Shown piece after piece: positions 45,921 through 55,312 of a DNA stretch of 64,000 nucleotides. The stretch's first letter is position 1. Every line of letters begins with the position of its first letter. Origin of the DNA: Methylococcus sp. Mc7 (GTDB lineage Bacteria > Pseudomonadota > Gammaproteobacteria > Methylococcales > Methylococcaceae); contig NZ_CP079095.1 in NCBI RefSeq assembly GCF_019285515.1, forward strand, positions 2,574,501-2,638,500, written 5' to 3'. The translations under genes were made by a program, and so were the position numbers. The notes beneath the pieces were generated by a model. The model saw nothing but the letters and a program-made list of their open reading frames with translations. It had not been told where the DNA came from and did no database searches.

Positions 45921-47237
45921 TCAGGAATGATGGATCAGTTTATCGCGCCAGATCTGCGTCTTCTCGCGGATTTCCGCGGCGTCCAGGGTCAGCAGATCGC
46001 GCTTTTTCAGCAGTTGACGCCCCGCCACCCAGACGTCGGTGACCTGCTGGCGGCCGGCGGCGTAGACCAGGTCGGACACCGGGTTGTAGATCGGCAGCGA
46101 TTCGATGTGCTCCAGCCCGATGGCGACCACGTCGGCGGATTTGCCGATCGTCAGCGAGCCGGTTTCCACCGCCAATCCTAAAGCCGCCGCGCCGTTCAGC
46201 GTCGCCATCCGCAGGGCCTGGTGGGCGGGGAGGGCGGTGGCGTCATTGGCTACCGCCTTGGCCAGCAGCGCGGCGGTGCGGGCTTCGCCGAGCAAGTCCA
46301 GATCGTTGTTGCTGGCCGCGCCATCGGTGCCGAGCGCGACGTTGACGCCTGCCGCCAGGAGCTTGGCGGCGGGGCAGAAGCCGCTGGCCAGCTTCAGGTT
46401 GGATTCGGGGCAGTGCACCACGCTGGCGCCGGCTTCGGCCAGGCGTGCGATCTCGCCGTCTTCCAGCTGGGTCATGTGGACGCCGATCAGGTGCGGCCCG
46501 ACCAGGCCGAGCTGATCCAGCCGTTTGAGCGGGCGCATGCCGTACTGCTGTCCGCTCCGGTGGATTTCGTCGGCGGTCTCGTGGAGATGGATGTGCACCG
46601 GGCAGTCCAGCTCCTCGGACCAAGTACGGATCCGGGCCAGCGGTTCGTCGCTCACGGTGTAGGGCGCGTGCGGCGCGAACACCGTGGCGATCAGCGGTTC
46701 GTGGCGGTAGTCGTCGCGCAGGGCCAGGCCTTTGCGGAGATATTCGTCCGCGTCGGCGGCCCAGGCGGTGGGGAAATCCACCACGATCATGCCCACCGCC
46801 GCCCGCATGCCGGCCCGCACCGCTTCGCGCGCCACCACTTCGGGGAAGAAGTACATGTCGTTGAAGCAGGTAATGCCTCCGCGGATCATCTCCGCCATCG
46901 CCAGTTGCACGCCGTCGCGGACGAAGGCTTCGCCGATCCATTTCTGCTCCAGCGGCCAGATGTGCTCCTGCAGCCATTGCATCAGCGGCAGGTCGTCGGC
47001 GACGCCGCGCAGCAGGGTCATGGCGGCATGGGTGTGGGCGTTGACCAGGCCGGGGATCAGGACGTGATGCTCCAGCCGTTCGATCCGCCGCGGCTGGTAT
47101 TTGACCAGCGCTTCGGTGGTGGGGAGGAGGTCGGCGATGCGGCCGCGGTCGATGGCCAGGGCATGGTGTTCGAGCGTGACGCCGTCGGGCTCGACGGGGA
47201 TGATCCAGCGCGCGGTGATCAAAGTGTCGATAATCAT
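45921..47237 (-). CDS. mtaD: 5-methylthioadenosine/S-adenosylhomocysteine deaminase
   Basis: 438 aa, amidohydrolase superfamily (TRZ/ATZ). Deaminates methylthioadenosine and S-adenosylhomocysteine, keeping methyltransferases free of product inhibition. Metal ligands lie in LVNAHTHAAMTLLRG, HIHLHET and the C-terminal LGTDGAASNNDLDLLGE with the catalytic Asp. Its position directly upstream of the SAM-using ubiG is a recurrent arrangement and fits removal of SAH. First gene of the minus-strand mtaD-ubiG-SDR-sufT run. Confidence 0.93.
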   Translation of the reverse strand: MIIDTLITARWIIPVEPDGVTLEHHALAIDRGRIADLLPTTEALVKYQPRRIERLEHHVLIPGLVNAHTHAAMTLLRGVADDLPLMQWLQEHIWPLEQKWIGEAFVRDGVQLAMAEMIRGGITCFNDMYFFPEVVAREAVRAGMRAAVGMIVVDFPTAWAADADEYLRKGLALRDDYRHEPLIATVFAPHAPYTVSDEPLARIRTWSEELDCPVHIHLHETADEIHRSGQQYGMRPLKRLDQLGLVGPHLIGVHMTQLEDGEIARLAEAGASVVHCPESNLKLASGFCPAAKLLAAGVNVALGTDGAASNNDLDLLGEARTAALLAKAVANDATALPAHQALRMATLNGAAALGLAVETGSLTIGKSADVVAIGLEHIESLPIYNPVSDLVYAAGRQQVTDVWVAGRQLLKKRDLLTLDAAEIREKTQIWRDKLIHHS

Positions 47238-47345
47238 CGGATAATTCTGACCATTTCGCTTGGCTTTGTCACGCCGTATAGCCGGCGGAGTGGCGTACCG
47301 GTTCGGCGTGGAGAGACTTCAGTGGCTCACGGCGCGAGCGTAAAT

Positions 47346-47357
47346 GTCCCGCGGGAC
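47346..47357. promoter_or_regulatory. Perfect 12-bp palindrome upstream of the aminotransferase gene
   Basis: GTCCCGCGGGAC lies 40 bp before the preferred start in the mtaD/aminotransferase divergent region. Symmetry and position would suit an operator, but no regulator is identified. Confidence 0.35.
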
Positions 47358-47396
47358 GCTAAAATGGGAAGATTTTTTCGGTTCGACGGTCTTTCC

Positions 47397-48572
47397 ATGA
47401 TGAGCAATCCCGTGAGCGGGCGGATGCGCGCGGTGCAGGCGCCGATCATTCCGGTCATCGCCGCGATGATCCGCGAGCACCCCGGCGTCATTTCGCTGGG
47501 GCAGGGCGTGGCCTGGTACGGGCCGCCGCGGCGGGCGCTGGAGCGGATGCGGGAATTCGGCGAGGGGCCGGACCAGCACCGCTACGGCCCTGTGGAAGGG
47601 CTGCCGGAGCTGCGGGCGCTGATGCGCGAAAAGCTCGAGCGGGAGAACGGCATTTCCCTCTCTGGCCGCACGGTGCTGGTGACGGCGGGCGCCAACATGG
47701 GATTTCTGAACGCGCTGTTCGCCATCGCCGATGCGGGCGATGAGATCATCCTGCCGAGCCCTTACTATTTCAACCAGGAAATGGCAGTCCGCATGCTGGG
47801 TTGCACGCCGGTCCAGCTGCCGACCGACGATCGGTTCCAGCTCGATCTGGACCGCCTGGAACGCGCCATCACGCCGCGCACCCGTGCCGTCGTCACGGTC
47901 TCGCCCAACAATCCGTCCGGCGCGGTCTACCCGGAGGCCGCCTTGCGGGCGGTCAATGCGCTGTGCCGGGAGCGGGGATTGTTCCACGTTACCGACGAAA
48001 CTTACGAGTACTTCGTCTACGATGGTGCGCGCCATTTCTCGCCGGCTTCCTTGCCGGATTCCGCCGGCCACACGATTTCCCTGTATTCTCTGTCCAAGGC
48101 CTACGGCTTCGCCAGTTGGCGCATCGGCTACATGCTGATCCCGCGGGCGCTGGAACCGGCCGTGCTCAAGGTGCAGGACACCAACCTGATCTGCGCGCCC
48201 CTGGTTTCCCAGCACGCGGCGGTCGGAGCCATGGAAACCGGGTCGGCGTATTGCCGGGAAAAGCTGGCGACGACTGCGCGGGTGCGGCGCATCGTTCTCG
48301 ATGCACTGGCCGGACTGGGGGAGCGCTGCCGTGTGCCGGAAGCCCAAGGCGCGTTCTACGTCCTCGTCCGCATCGAGCGCGGCGGCGATGCCTTTGCCCT
48401 GGCCGAGCGCCTTATCCGCGAATTCGGCGTGGCGGTGATCCCCGGCACCGCCTTCGGCCTCGACGGCGGCTGTTACCTGCGGATCGCCTACGGCGCGCTT
48501 CTGCCGGCGACCGCGGAGGAAGGCATAGGCCGCCTGGTGCACGGCCTGCGAACGATCATGGACGGCCGATAA
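47397..48572 (+). CDS. Pyridoxal-phosphate aminotransferase, class I/II
   Basis: 391 aa, fold-type I. Seen: ISLGQGVAWYGPP, HRYGPVEGLPELRALM, NNPSGAVYPEAALR, the DETYEYFVYDG segment, and the PLP lysine in SLSKAYGFASWRIGYM. The final LRIAYGALLP contains the substrate-carboxylate Arg. Close in layout to kynurenine/aspartate-type aminotransferases, but the amino acid used is not clear. Starts 47397 and 47400 are both ATG; an in-frame ATG at 47364 is also possible and none has a strong ribosome site. It diverges from mtaD. Confidence 0.85.
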   Translation: MMSNPVSGRMRAVQAPIIPVIAAMIREHPGVISLGQGVAWYGPPRRALERMREFGEGPDQHRYGPVEGLPELRALMREKLERENGISLSGRTVLVTAGANMGFLNALFAIADAGDEIILPSPYYFNQEMAVRMLGCTPVQLPTDDRFQLDLDRLERAITPRTRAVVTVSPNNPSGAVYPEAALRAVNALCRERGLFHVTDETYEYFVYDGARHFSPASLPDSAGHTISLYSLSKAYGFASWRIGYMLIPRALEPAVLKVQDTNLICAPLVSQHAAVGAMETGSAYCREKLATTARVRRIVLDALAGLGERCRVPEAQGAFYVLVRIERGGDAFALAERLIREFGVAVIPGTAFGLDGGCYLRIAYGALLPATAEEGIGRLVHGLRTIMDGR

Positions 48573-48596
48573 GAACACATAAGAAACCTAATCACG

Positions 48597-49661
48597 ATGA
48601 CCTCTTCCCATTTTCTGACGATTATCAAACCGGCCGGCCTGGCGGTGTTGCTGCTGTTGGCGGCGGGCCTTTGGGTGCTTCACGGTTTCATCATGCCCAT
48701 CGCCTGGGCGGCGGTGCTGGCTTTCGCCGTCTGGCCCTGGTACGAGCATCTCTATCAACGTGCGCCTCGCGGCGCGCGCGCCGGCTGGCTGCCGCTGGGC
48801 ATGACCCTGCTGATGATGGTCTTGCTGATGATTCCCGCGACTTTCGGCGTCGTGGTGCTCGGTCACGAGGTGCAGATGCTCCACCGCCTGCTGGTCAAGG
48901 TGCAGAGTTCCGGCATCGGCGCGCCGGAGTGGCTGAGCCAGTTGCCCTGGGTCGGGGACTGGGTACAGGAAACCTGGAGCGAGACTTTCGGTAACCCCGA
49001 AACGATCAAGAATGCGCTCAATGCGCTGGGAATGGGGACGGTGTTCACCTATACCCGCGATCTCGCGGCCCAGGTGCTGCACCGCTTCATGTCCGGTTTC
49101 ATCACGCTGCTCGCGCTGTTTTTCATTTTCCGCGACGGGCACGGTTTGGGACAACAGATTCTCGGCCGTTCCGTGAGCCTGTTCGGCTCAGCCGGTGCCC
49201 GCTATGCGCGGCATGCCGTCACCGCCGTGCGCGGCACGGTCAACGGCATGCTGCTGGTCGGCATCGGCAAGGGGGTCATTCTCGGGATCGGCTACTGGGC
49301 CGTGGGCCTCAGCCAGCCGGTCCTGCTCGGCACCCTGACGGCTGTCGTCGCGCTGGTGCCGTTCGCCGCCAAGCTGGTGTTCGGCGCCGCTTCGATCTAT
49401 CTGATCGTCCAGGGGCATGCCGCAGCCGGCATCGTACTCGCGGTGTACGGGTTCATCGTGACCCTCATCGCGGACAACTACGTGCGGCCGGCCTTGATCG
49501 GCGGCGCCGCCAACATTCCCTTCCTGCCCACCTTGCTGGGCATTTTCGGCGGCGTCGAGGCGATGGGCTTCGTCGGCCTCTTCATCGGGCCCACCGTGAT
49601 GGCCATACTCATTTCGCTGTGGCGCGACTGGAACGACGAGGCGCGCCTGTCCCAGGACTGA
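48597..49661 (+). CDS. AI-2E family (PerM-type) transporter
   Basis: 354 aa with about eight hydrophobic helices arranged as in PerM/AI-2E proteins: paired N-terminal helices (LAVLLLLAAGLWVLHGFIMPIAWAAVLAFA). A middle soluble region (~95-165) follows, then the conserved VRPALIGGAANIPFLP motif region and GPTVMAILISLWRDW at the end. Members export autoinducer-2 or act as Na+/H+ antiporters; the substrate here is undetermined. It begins 24 bp after the aminotransferase gene and ends 20 bp before, or overlaps, murI depending on the start used. Confidence 0.88.
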   Translation: MTSSHFLTIIKPAGLAVLLLLAAGLWVLHGFIMPIAWAAVLAFAVWPWYEHLYQRAPRGARAGWLPLGMTLLMMVLLMIPATFGVVVLGHEVQMLHRLLVKVQSSGIGAPEWLSQLPWVGDWVQETWSETFGNPETIKNALNALGMGTVFTYTRDLAAQVLHRFMSGFITLLALFFIFRDGHGLGQQILGRSVSLFGSAGARYARHAVTAVRGTVNGMLLVGIGKGVILGIGYWAVGLSQPVLLGTLTAVVALVPFAAKLVFGAASIYLIVQGHAAAGIVLAVYGFIVTLIADNYVRPALIGGAANIPFLPTLLGIFGGVEAMGFVGLFIGPTVMAILISLWRDWNDEARLSQD

Positions 49662-49681
49662 TCGGCGCGGAGCTTCCAGGT

Positions 49682-50500
49682 TTGGCCGGCTGCGACGGTC
49701 CCATCGGCGTCTTCGACTCGGGAGTGGGCGGACTCTCGGTGCTGCGGGAGATACGCGCCGCGCTTCCGCACGAAAACCTGCTGTATGTCGCCGATTCGGG
49801 GCACCTGCCGTACGGCAGCAAGCCCGCGGAGTACATCGAACGGCGGGCGCTGGCGGTCGGAAGGTTTCTGCTGGGCCGGGGCGCTAAAGCCATCGTCGTG
49901 GCCTGCAACACCGCAACGGCGGCGGCGATCGCAGCGCTACGGGCCGAATTCAACGTCCCCGTCATCGGCATGGAGCCGGGCATCAAGCCTGCGATCGCGC
50001 TGTCGAAATCGCGCATCGTCGGCGTGCTGGCGACCGAGGGCACGTTGAAGAGCGCCAAGTTCCGCGACCTGGTGGGCCGGACCGGCGAGGCGGTGGAAGT
50101 GATCGCCCAGGCCTGCCCCGGCTGGGTCGAGCAGGTCGAGCGGGGCGAACTGGCAAGCCCCGCGACGCGTGCGCTGGTCTACAGGTATACGCAGCCGGTG
50201 CTGGAGCGCGGCGCCGACACCCTGGTGCTGGGCTGTACGCATTATCCTTTCCTGTGCGATCTCATCGCCGACATCGCCGGGCCCGAAGTGCGCATCGTCG
50301 AAACCGGCACTGCCGTCGCGCGCCAGCTCCGGTGCCGCCTCGAAGTAGACCGGCTGCTGGCGCGGCGGACCGGCCCGGGTGCCGAACAGTTCTGGAGCAG
50401 CGGTTCGGAAGACGTAACGGGCCGTTCCATTGCTGTGCTATGGGCCGCCGCACATCGCGTGCAGCGTCTGCCGGCAGATTTCGCCGCTTCGGGCGTGTAG
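49682..50500 (+). CDS. murI: Glutamate racemase
   Basis: 272 aa. Supplies D-glutamate for peptidoglycan. The two catalytic cysteines are in VVACNTATAA and LGCTHYPFL; N-terminal GVFDSGVGGLSVLREI and the YVADSGHLPYGSK block are typical. No ATG is in place. TTG at 49682, with GGAG 9 bases upstream, is chosen because conservation begins just after it. GTG at 49619 would lengthen the protein by 21 residues and overlap the AI-2E gene by 43 bp. Confidence 0.92.
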   Translation: MAGCDGPIGVFDSGVGGLSVLREIRAALPHENLLYVADSGHLPYGSKPAEYIERRALAVGRFLLGRGAKAIVVACNTATAAAIAALRAEFNVPVIGMEPGIKPAIALSKSRIVGVLATEGTLKSAKFRDLVGRTGEAVEVIAQACPGWVEQVERGELASPATRALVYRYTQPVLERGADTLVLGCTHYPFLCDLIADIAGPEVRIVETGTAVARQLRCRLEVDRLLARRTGPGAEQFWSSGSEDVTGRSIAVLWAAAHRVQRLPADFAASGV

Positions 50501-50549
50501 GGGGCTTGCGCTGAGGATTAGGCACAAACCCACGAAGGAGGATCGCCGC

Positions 50550-50882
50550 CTAAAACGGGTTTGTCCCACCCGTTTCCTTATCTCGAGTCTCAAGCAGTTC
50601 GGGCTTCAGAAGGCGCTCGGCCCGCATGACATGAAGAATGAACACATGGCCCGAATCCTCGCGATAGAAGATTCGGCAGGGTGGTTCCACGATCTGACGG
50701 CAACCCCACCCCTTGAGTTCCGGCGGCTTCGAGCCGAGCTGAGGATGTCTTTCCAGATGATCAACATGCTCAAAAACTCTCTGGACGAGGCTTCGCGCCG
50801 CTTCTGGGTTGTCTAAGGCAATGTAATCGGCAATGGCATCCAGATCACCGAGAGCTGGTTCGGTCCAGATTACTTCAGCCAT
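50550..50882 (-). CDS. ParE/RelE-family toxin
   Basis: 110 aa. Pattern of a type II toxin: AEVIWTEPALGDLDAIADYIALDNPEAA, RVFEHVDHLERHPQLGSKPP, and a C-terminal RIFYREDSGHVFILHVMRAERLL with the usual Arg/His cluster. ParE members poison gyrase and RelE members cleave mRNA; the longer helical N-terminus here favours ParE. It follows and overlaps the antitoxin gene by 13 bases, the usual gene order. Product would be neutralised by the Phd-type protein. Confidence 0.85.
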   Translation of the reverse strand: MAEVIWTEPALGDLDAIADYIALDNPEAARSLVQRVFEHVDHLERHPQLGSKPPELKGWGCRQIVEPPCRIFYREDSGHVFILHVMRAERLLKPELLETRDKETGGTNPF

Positions 50883-51127
50883 CTGGCCATGCGTTGCTTC
50901 GCCTCGGCCTGGGTAAGGGTACGTCCTTCCTCAATGGCTCTCTCGCCTCGCGCAATGCCCTCGAGTAGAACCATCCGCCGTTGAAGAGTCTCGAAAGTTT
51001 CAACATCCACCAGATACGCCGCCGGCACGCCATGTTGCGTGATCAGGATCGGTTCACGATCACGGGCTAGCCGGGATAGCAGCTCGGTGGCTTGGCGCTT
51101 GAGAGTGGTCACGAGTTCAGTACGCAT
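50870..51127 (-). CDS. Phd/YefM-family antitoxin
   Basis: 85 aa. MRTELVTTLKRQATELLSRLARDREPILITQHGVPAAYLVD is the Phd/YefM DNA-binding fold. The C-terminal part (GERAIEEGRTLTQAEAKQRMARW) is the toxin-wrapping tail. Expected to bind its own promoter and repress the pair. The neighbouring IS630-type element inserted about 45 bp upstream of its start, which could have displaced upstream promoter sequence. Confidence 0.85.
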   Translation of the reverse strand: MRTELVTTLKRQATELLSRLARDREPILITQHGVPAAYLVDVETFETLQRRMVLLEGIARGERAIEEGRTLTQAEAKQRMARWLK

Positions 51128-51173
51128 GTAGTGATACTAAAGTGGAACATTTTGAGGCGCAAGTCCTGTCCTA

Positions 51174-52315
51174 GTGTCTAATTGCATTATTAAGCGACTG
51201 TAATATCATGTCTCCGTTACCCACAGGAACGGAGGGAAGGATGGCGCGAGTTGCCATATCGGTGAGTTGTACGGACCAAGACCGGCGTGAGTTGGAGCGT
51301 TTGAGCAATAGCCGCACCGAGGAGGCTCGTCTGGTCGAACGCGCCAAGATTGTCATGGGCTGTCTGGCGGGCAAGCGCAATGACGAAATTGCTGCTGAAC
51401 TCGGTATCCGGCCCGGCACGGTCGGTGTCTGGCGCAGGCGCTTTGCGGCTGAAGGATTGAAAGGGCTGCGTGATCGAAAAAGACCGGGCAAGCCTCCGCG
51501 GTACCCGCCGTCCGAGTTGCGCAATCGATTGCTTGCGCAAATTGAGCAGCCGCCGCCGGCCGGGCAGGCCACGTGGGATGGCGGGTCGTTGTCGAAAGCC
51601 TTGGGGGTTTCCGATGATGCCGTCTGGCGACTGTTGCGCAAAGAAGGCATCCAACTCCAGCGGCATCGCTCGTGGTGCGTCAGCACGGACCCTCAGTTTG
51701 CCATCAAGTCGGCCGACATTATCGGGCTGTACCTGAATCCGCCGCAAAATGCGTTGGTCATTTCCGTTGATGAAAAGCCTTCCATTCAGGCGCTGGAAAG
51801 GGCCAGCGGTTTCGTCTTTACCAGCAGCGGCAAGCTGGTTCGTGGATTGAAAAGCACCTATAAGCGCCATGGCACGATCAATCTTTTTGCGGCCTTGAAT
51901 GTGGCGACCGGTACCATTCAGTCCAAAACCACCACGACCAAGAAGCGTCCTGACTTTCAGGCCTTTCTCGATGAGGTGGTCGCCGATGTTCCGGCTGATC
52001 GGGAAATTCATGTGATTCTCGACAACTATTGCACTCACAAGAAGAACGATGACTGGTTGGCCGCCCATCCCAACGTGCACTTTCACTTCACGCCCACTTC
52101 AGCCAGTTGGTTGAACCAAGTGGAAATCTGGTTTGGCATCATGACCCGCAAGGCCTTACGTGGGGCCAGTTTCAACAGCATCGACCAACTGGCGCAGGCG
52201 ATCAACGATTTCATCGCCGCCTACAACGACAAGGCCGCCCCATTCGTCTGGCGCAAGCGGGAAGTCAAAGGCTCCCAGCTGCGCAATACTATCGCTAATT
52301 TACGCAATTAAACAC
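51174..52315 (+). mobile_element. IS630-family insertion sequence, complete
   Basis: 1142 bp. Left end GTGTCTAATTGC and right end complement GTGTTTAATTGC form terminal inverted repeats, and each end is flanked by a TA dinucleotide (51172-51173, 52316-52317), the target duplication of IS630/Tc1 elements. Contains one intact transposase gene. Confidence 0.92.
51241..52311 (+). CDS. IS630-family transposase
   Basis: 356 aa. N-terminal helix-turn-helix (AKIVMGCLAGKRNDEIAAELGIRPGTVGVWRRRF) and a winged-helix part are followed by the DDE catalytic domain: VISVDEKPSIQALER with the first Asp, HVILDNYCTHKK with the second, and TPTSASWLNQVEIWFGIMTRK with the final acidic residue. The ATG at 51241 has GGAGGGAAGG just upstream. 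Frame is intact, so the element may be active. Confidence 0.95.
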   Translation: MARVAISVSCTDQDRRELERLSNSRTEEARLVERAKIVMGCLAGKRNDEIAAELGIRPGTVGVWRRRFAAEGLKGLRDRKRPGKPPRYPPSELRNRLLAQIEQPPPAGQATWDGGSLSKALGVSDDAVWRLLRKEGIQLQRHRSWCVSTDPQFAIKSADIIGLYLNPPQNALVISVDEKPSIQALERASGFVFTSSGKLVRGLKSTYKRHGTINLFAALNVATGTIQSKTTTTKKRPDFQAFLDEVVADVPADREIHVILDNYCTHKKNDDWLAAHPNVHFHFTPTSASWLNQVEIWFGIMTRKALRGASFNSIDQLAQAINDFIAAYNDKAAPFVWRKREVKGSQLRNTIANLRN

Positions 52316-52449
52316 TAGCCTATGCGGCTCCTGAGCCCCGCTGCGGCCGATGCATGACGCCCAATCGAAGCGGCGTGGCTAGGGTGATGGGAGGCCCGGG
52401 TTCCCAGGTTTGGTTCCTAAGCTCGGGCTTTGGAACCGGCAGCCGCGCT

Positions 52450-53850
52450 CTAGCCGGCCTTGCGGCCTGTCTTGAGTTTTGGCCGTGCGGCGGGGGCGTC
52501 GGTCTTGTCCTTCGGCGGTACGGCGGATTGCGCCTGCAGCCAGCCGTTGATCCGGTCCAGGTCCTCGCGCTGCATCACGCTGGCGGCCTCCTTGAGCGCC
52601 ACGCTGTTGACGATGTAGTCGCGCAGGGCCAGGGCGAAGTCGCGCTTGTTTTCGTAGTACTGGCGCTGTACGAACAGCACGTCCGTCATGGTGCGGGTGC
52701 CGACCTCCATGCCGGAGATGGCGGCCTCCAGCGCGCTTTCCGAGGACTTGATCGCGGTCTTGAAGGCTTTGGCCTGGCCGATGGCGGAACGGATGGCTCG
52801 ATAGGCGTTCTTCACCTTGGTGCGGACCGCGCGGCGTTCCTGGTCCACCTGCTGGGTGGCGGCTTCGAAGCCGAAGCGTGCCTGGCGTACCTTGGAGTTG
52901 ACGCTGCCGCCTGCGAACAGCGGCACGTTGATCTGCATCCCCACGTCCTGCTGCTGGTAGCGGTTGGGGCGGGGTGGGCGGTCGTTGTCGTAGAACTGGG
53001 CGTCGGCGATCAAGTTGATCGACGGGTAATGCCCGGCGAACTGCACCTCGATTTCCTGTTTGGCCCGGTCGGCCCGGTTGGTCGCCGCGATGATGGCCAG
53101 CGCGCTCTGCTGGGCGGTGTCGTTCCAGCGGTCGATGTCGTCCGGCATCGGATCCTCCAACGGCACTTCGAGCTTCAGGGGTTCCAGCTCACCCGGATCG
53201 TCACCCACGATCTGGCGCAGATACTCCCTCGCGTTGTTCAGCTCGTTCTCGGCGATGATGACGCCCGCCCGCGCCCGGTCCGCCGCGGCCTGCGCCTCGT
53301 TCACGTCGGTCACCGCCGACAGTCCCACCTCGAAGCGGGCGTTGGCCTGCTCCAGCTCCCGGTTGATCGACTCCAGCTCGGCTCTGGCGAACTCCAGCGA
53401 TGCCTCTTTGTACAGCACGTCGAAATAGGTCTGAGTCACCCGCAGCATCACGTTCTGCAGTTCCGCCGCGTATAACGCCTCGGCCTCGGCCACCGCATTG
53501 TCGGCCTGGGCCAGCCGCACCCACAGGTCGTGTTGGTAGATCGGCTGCACCAGTTGCACGATACCGGTCGCCAGCCAGAAACCGACGTTCTTCTTGGCGT
53601 TGAACACCAGGATGGGCGAGTCGCCGGTCTGCACCATCTGGCGGGTCAGGCCGGTGGTGGCGGACACCGTCGGCAGCAGCCGGGCCACGGCCTGGGGCTT
53701 GTTCTCCAGTGCCGCGTCGCGCTGGGCCTGCGCCGCATGCAGACGGGGATCGTATTGCAGCGCGAGATCGAACACGCCGAGCAGATCGACGGCGGGGGCG
53801 GGCGGAGCGGACAATGACAGAAGCAAAGCGGCAAACGCGGGTTTGTTCAT
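52450..53850 (-). CDS. TolC-family outer-membrane channel protein
   Basis: 466 aa. Signal peptide (AFAALLLSLSAPPAPA), then the two OEP repeats: DLLGVFDLALQYDPRLHAAQAQRDAALE and FDVLYKEASLEFARAELESINRELEQANARFEVGLSAVTDVNEAQAA in the first half, and a matching VGMQINVPLFAGGSVNSKVRQA...GTRTMTDVLFVQRQYYENKRD in the second. Forms the outer-membrane tunnel of type I secretion or RND/ABC efflux. A Lys/Pro tail follows (DKTDAPAARPK). It diverges from the PQQ-associated ABC operon; a joint export role is possible but not shown. No clear ribosome site precedes the ATG. Confidence 0.93.
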   Translation of the reverse strand: MNKPAFAALLLSLSAPPAPAVDLLGVFDLALQYDPRLHAAQAQRDAALENKPQAVARLLPTVSATTGLTRQMVQTGDSPILVFNAKKNVGFWLATGIVQLVQPIYQHDLWVRLAQADNAVAEAEALYAAELQNVMLRVTQTYFDVLYKEASLEFARAELESINRELEQANARFEVGLSAVTDVNEAQAAADRARAGVIIAENELNNAREYLRQIVGDDPGELEPLKLEVPLEDPMPDDIDRWNDTAQQSALAIIAATNRADRAKQEIEVQFAGHYPSINLIADAQFYDNDRPPRPNRYQQQDVGMQINVPLFAGGSVNSKVRQARFGFEAATQQVDQERRAVRTKVKNAYRAIRSAIGQAKAFKTAIKSSESALEAAISGMEVGTRTMTDVLFVQRQYYENKRDFALALRDYIVNSVALKEAASVMQREDLDRINGWLQAQSAVPPKDKTDAPAARPKLKTGRKAG

Positions 53851-54091
53851 GCAGCATGAGTGGAGGAGATCGGAATGCGCGGCCAGTGACCGAACGGTCT
53901 GGCTGTCGGGCCGCTTCGGCCTGCGTGTCTTTAGGGATTATCTACCATCTCGCTACCTCATGGTGCGTTCCTTACAAATCCCATAGAATTCCACCCGCCC
54001 CCGGTTCGGGGCGCCGGTTCGCCTTGAACTCAACCCGGAATTGAACCCTTTGATCCGCTTCAACCGATTCAGAGCTTGCGCGGGCCGAGCC

Positions 54092-55312
54092 ATGCTCAGG
54101 TCCGGAATCGTCGCATTGGCGCTGCTTCAGGCCGATGGCGCCGAGGCGGCCAAGCGGGCTTCGCCCGTCCCGCGGCAGACCCCGGCGCCGACGGCGACGC
54201 CACGGGCCGTGGACCTGTTGACCCTCGCCTATCTGGGCCAGCCGGCGGAAGCGACCGTCATTCCGCCGTATTTCGATCCCGTGGTGACCGACCGGGGTAT
54301 CCAGGGCGCCCGGCTGGGGCTGGCGGACGACAATACCACCGGCCGCTTCACCCGTCAGGAGTTCGCCATCGCCGAAACCCTGCTCGCGCCGGGAGACGAC
54401 GCCGAGGCGGCGTTCAAGCGGCTGGTCGCGGAGGGCCGCCGTTTCGTCCTGGCCGACCTGAAGCCGGAAGTATTGCGGCGCCTGTCCGCCCTGCCGGAAG
54501 CGCGCGACGTCCTGCTGCTGGACGTCTCCAGCCGGGACGATGCCCTGCGCGGCGAGTCCTGCGCGCCCAACGTGCTGCACCTGCTGCCGAGTCGGGCCAT
54601 GCGGGCGGACGCGTTGTCCCAGTACCTGGCGAAGAAGAAGTGGAAGCGCTGGTTTCTGGCCGTGGGGCCGGCGCCGGAGGACCGCTTGTTCGCCGACGCG
54701 CTGAAACGTTCGGCCAAGCGTTTCGGGATGAAGATCGTCGCCGAGAAGAACTGGGAGCATAGCTTCGACGACCGGCGGACGCCGGAATCGGAAGTGCCGG
54801 TGTTCACTCAGGGCGGCGACTACGACGTGGTCATGGTGGCCGATGAGGCGGGACTGTTCGGGGACACCTTGTCGTACCGGACTTGGCAGCCGCGATTGGT
54901 CGCCGGCACCCAGGGACTGGTCGCCGCCGCCTGGCACCATACCCTGGAGGCCTGGGGCGCGATCCAGTTGCAGAACCGCTTCCGCGAACAGGCCGGGCGG
55001 CGGATGACCGAGGTCGACTACGGCGCCTGGCTGGCGGTGCGGGCCATCGGCGAGGCCGCGACCCGGACCCGGTCGCTGGAGTTCGAGGCGGTCAGGGCTT
55101 ATATGCTGGGCGATAATTTCGCGCTGGCCGGCTTCAAGGGTGTGCCGCTGTCGTTCCGTCGCTGGGACGGCCAGTTGCGGCAGCCGGTGCTGCTGGCGCA
55201 GGAGCGCTCCCTGGTCGCGGTGGCGCCGGTGGAGGGCTTCGCCCATCCGAAAAACGAATTGGACAGTTTGGGATACGATGAACCGGAAACTCTGTGCCGT
55301 GCCAAGAAATGA
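54092..55312 (+). CDS. PQQ-associated ABC transporter substrate-binding protein
   Basis: 406 aa with an N-terminal signal (LRSGIVALALLQADGAEAA). Type I periplasmic-binding fold related to branched-chain amino acid receptors. Blocks such as DNTTGRFTRQEF, AKKKWKRWFLAVGPAPEDRLFADALKR, FTQGGDYDVVMVADEAGLFGD and SLEFEAVRAYMLGDNFALAGFKG fit the family found with PQQ-dependent alcohol oxidation genes. The start is uncertain: TTG at 54041 adds 17 residues. It overlaps the propeller gene by 35 bp. Likely periplasmic; ligand unknown. Confidence 0.82.
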   Translation: MLRSGIVALALLQADGAEAAKRASPVPRQTPAPTATPRAVDLLTLAYLGQPAEATVIPPYFDPVVTDRGIQGARLGLADDNTTGRFTRQEFAIAETLLAPGDDAEAAFKRLVAEGRRFVLADLKPEVLRRLSALPEARDVLLLDVSSRDDALRGESCAPNVLHLLPSRAMRADALSQYLAKKKWKRWFLAVGPAPEDRLFADALKRSAKRFGMKIVAEKNWEHSFDDRRTPESEVPVFTQGGDYDVVMVADEAGLFGDTLSYRTWQPRLVAGTQGLVAAAWHHTLEAWGAIQLQNRFREQAGRRMTEVDYGAWLAVRAIGEAATRTRSLEFEAVRAYMLGDNFALAGFKGVPLSFRRWDGQLRQPVLLAQERSLVAVAPVEGFAHPKNELDSLGYDEPETLCRAKK

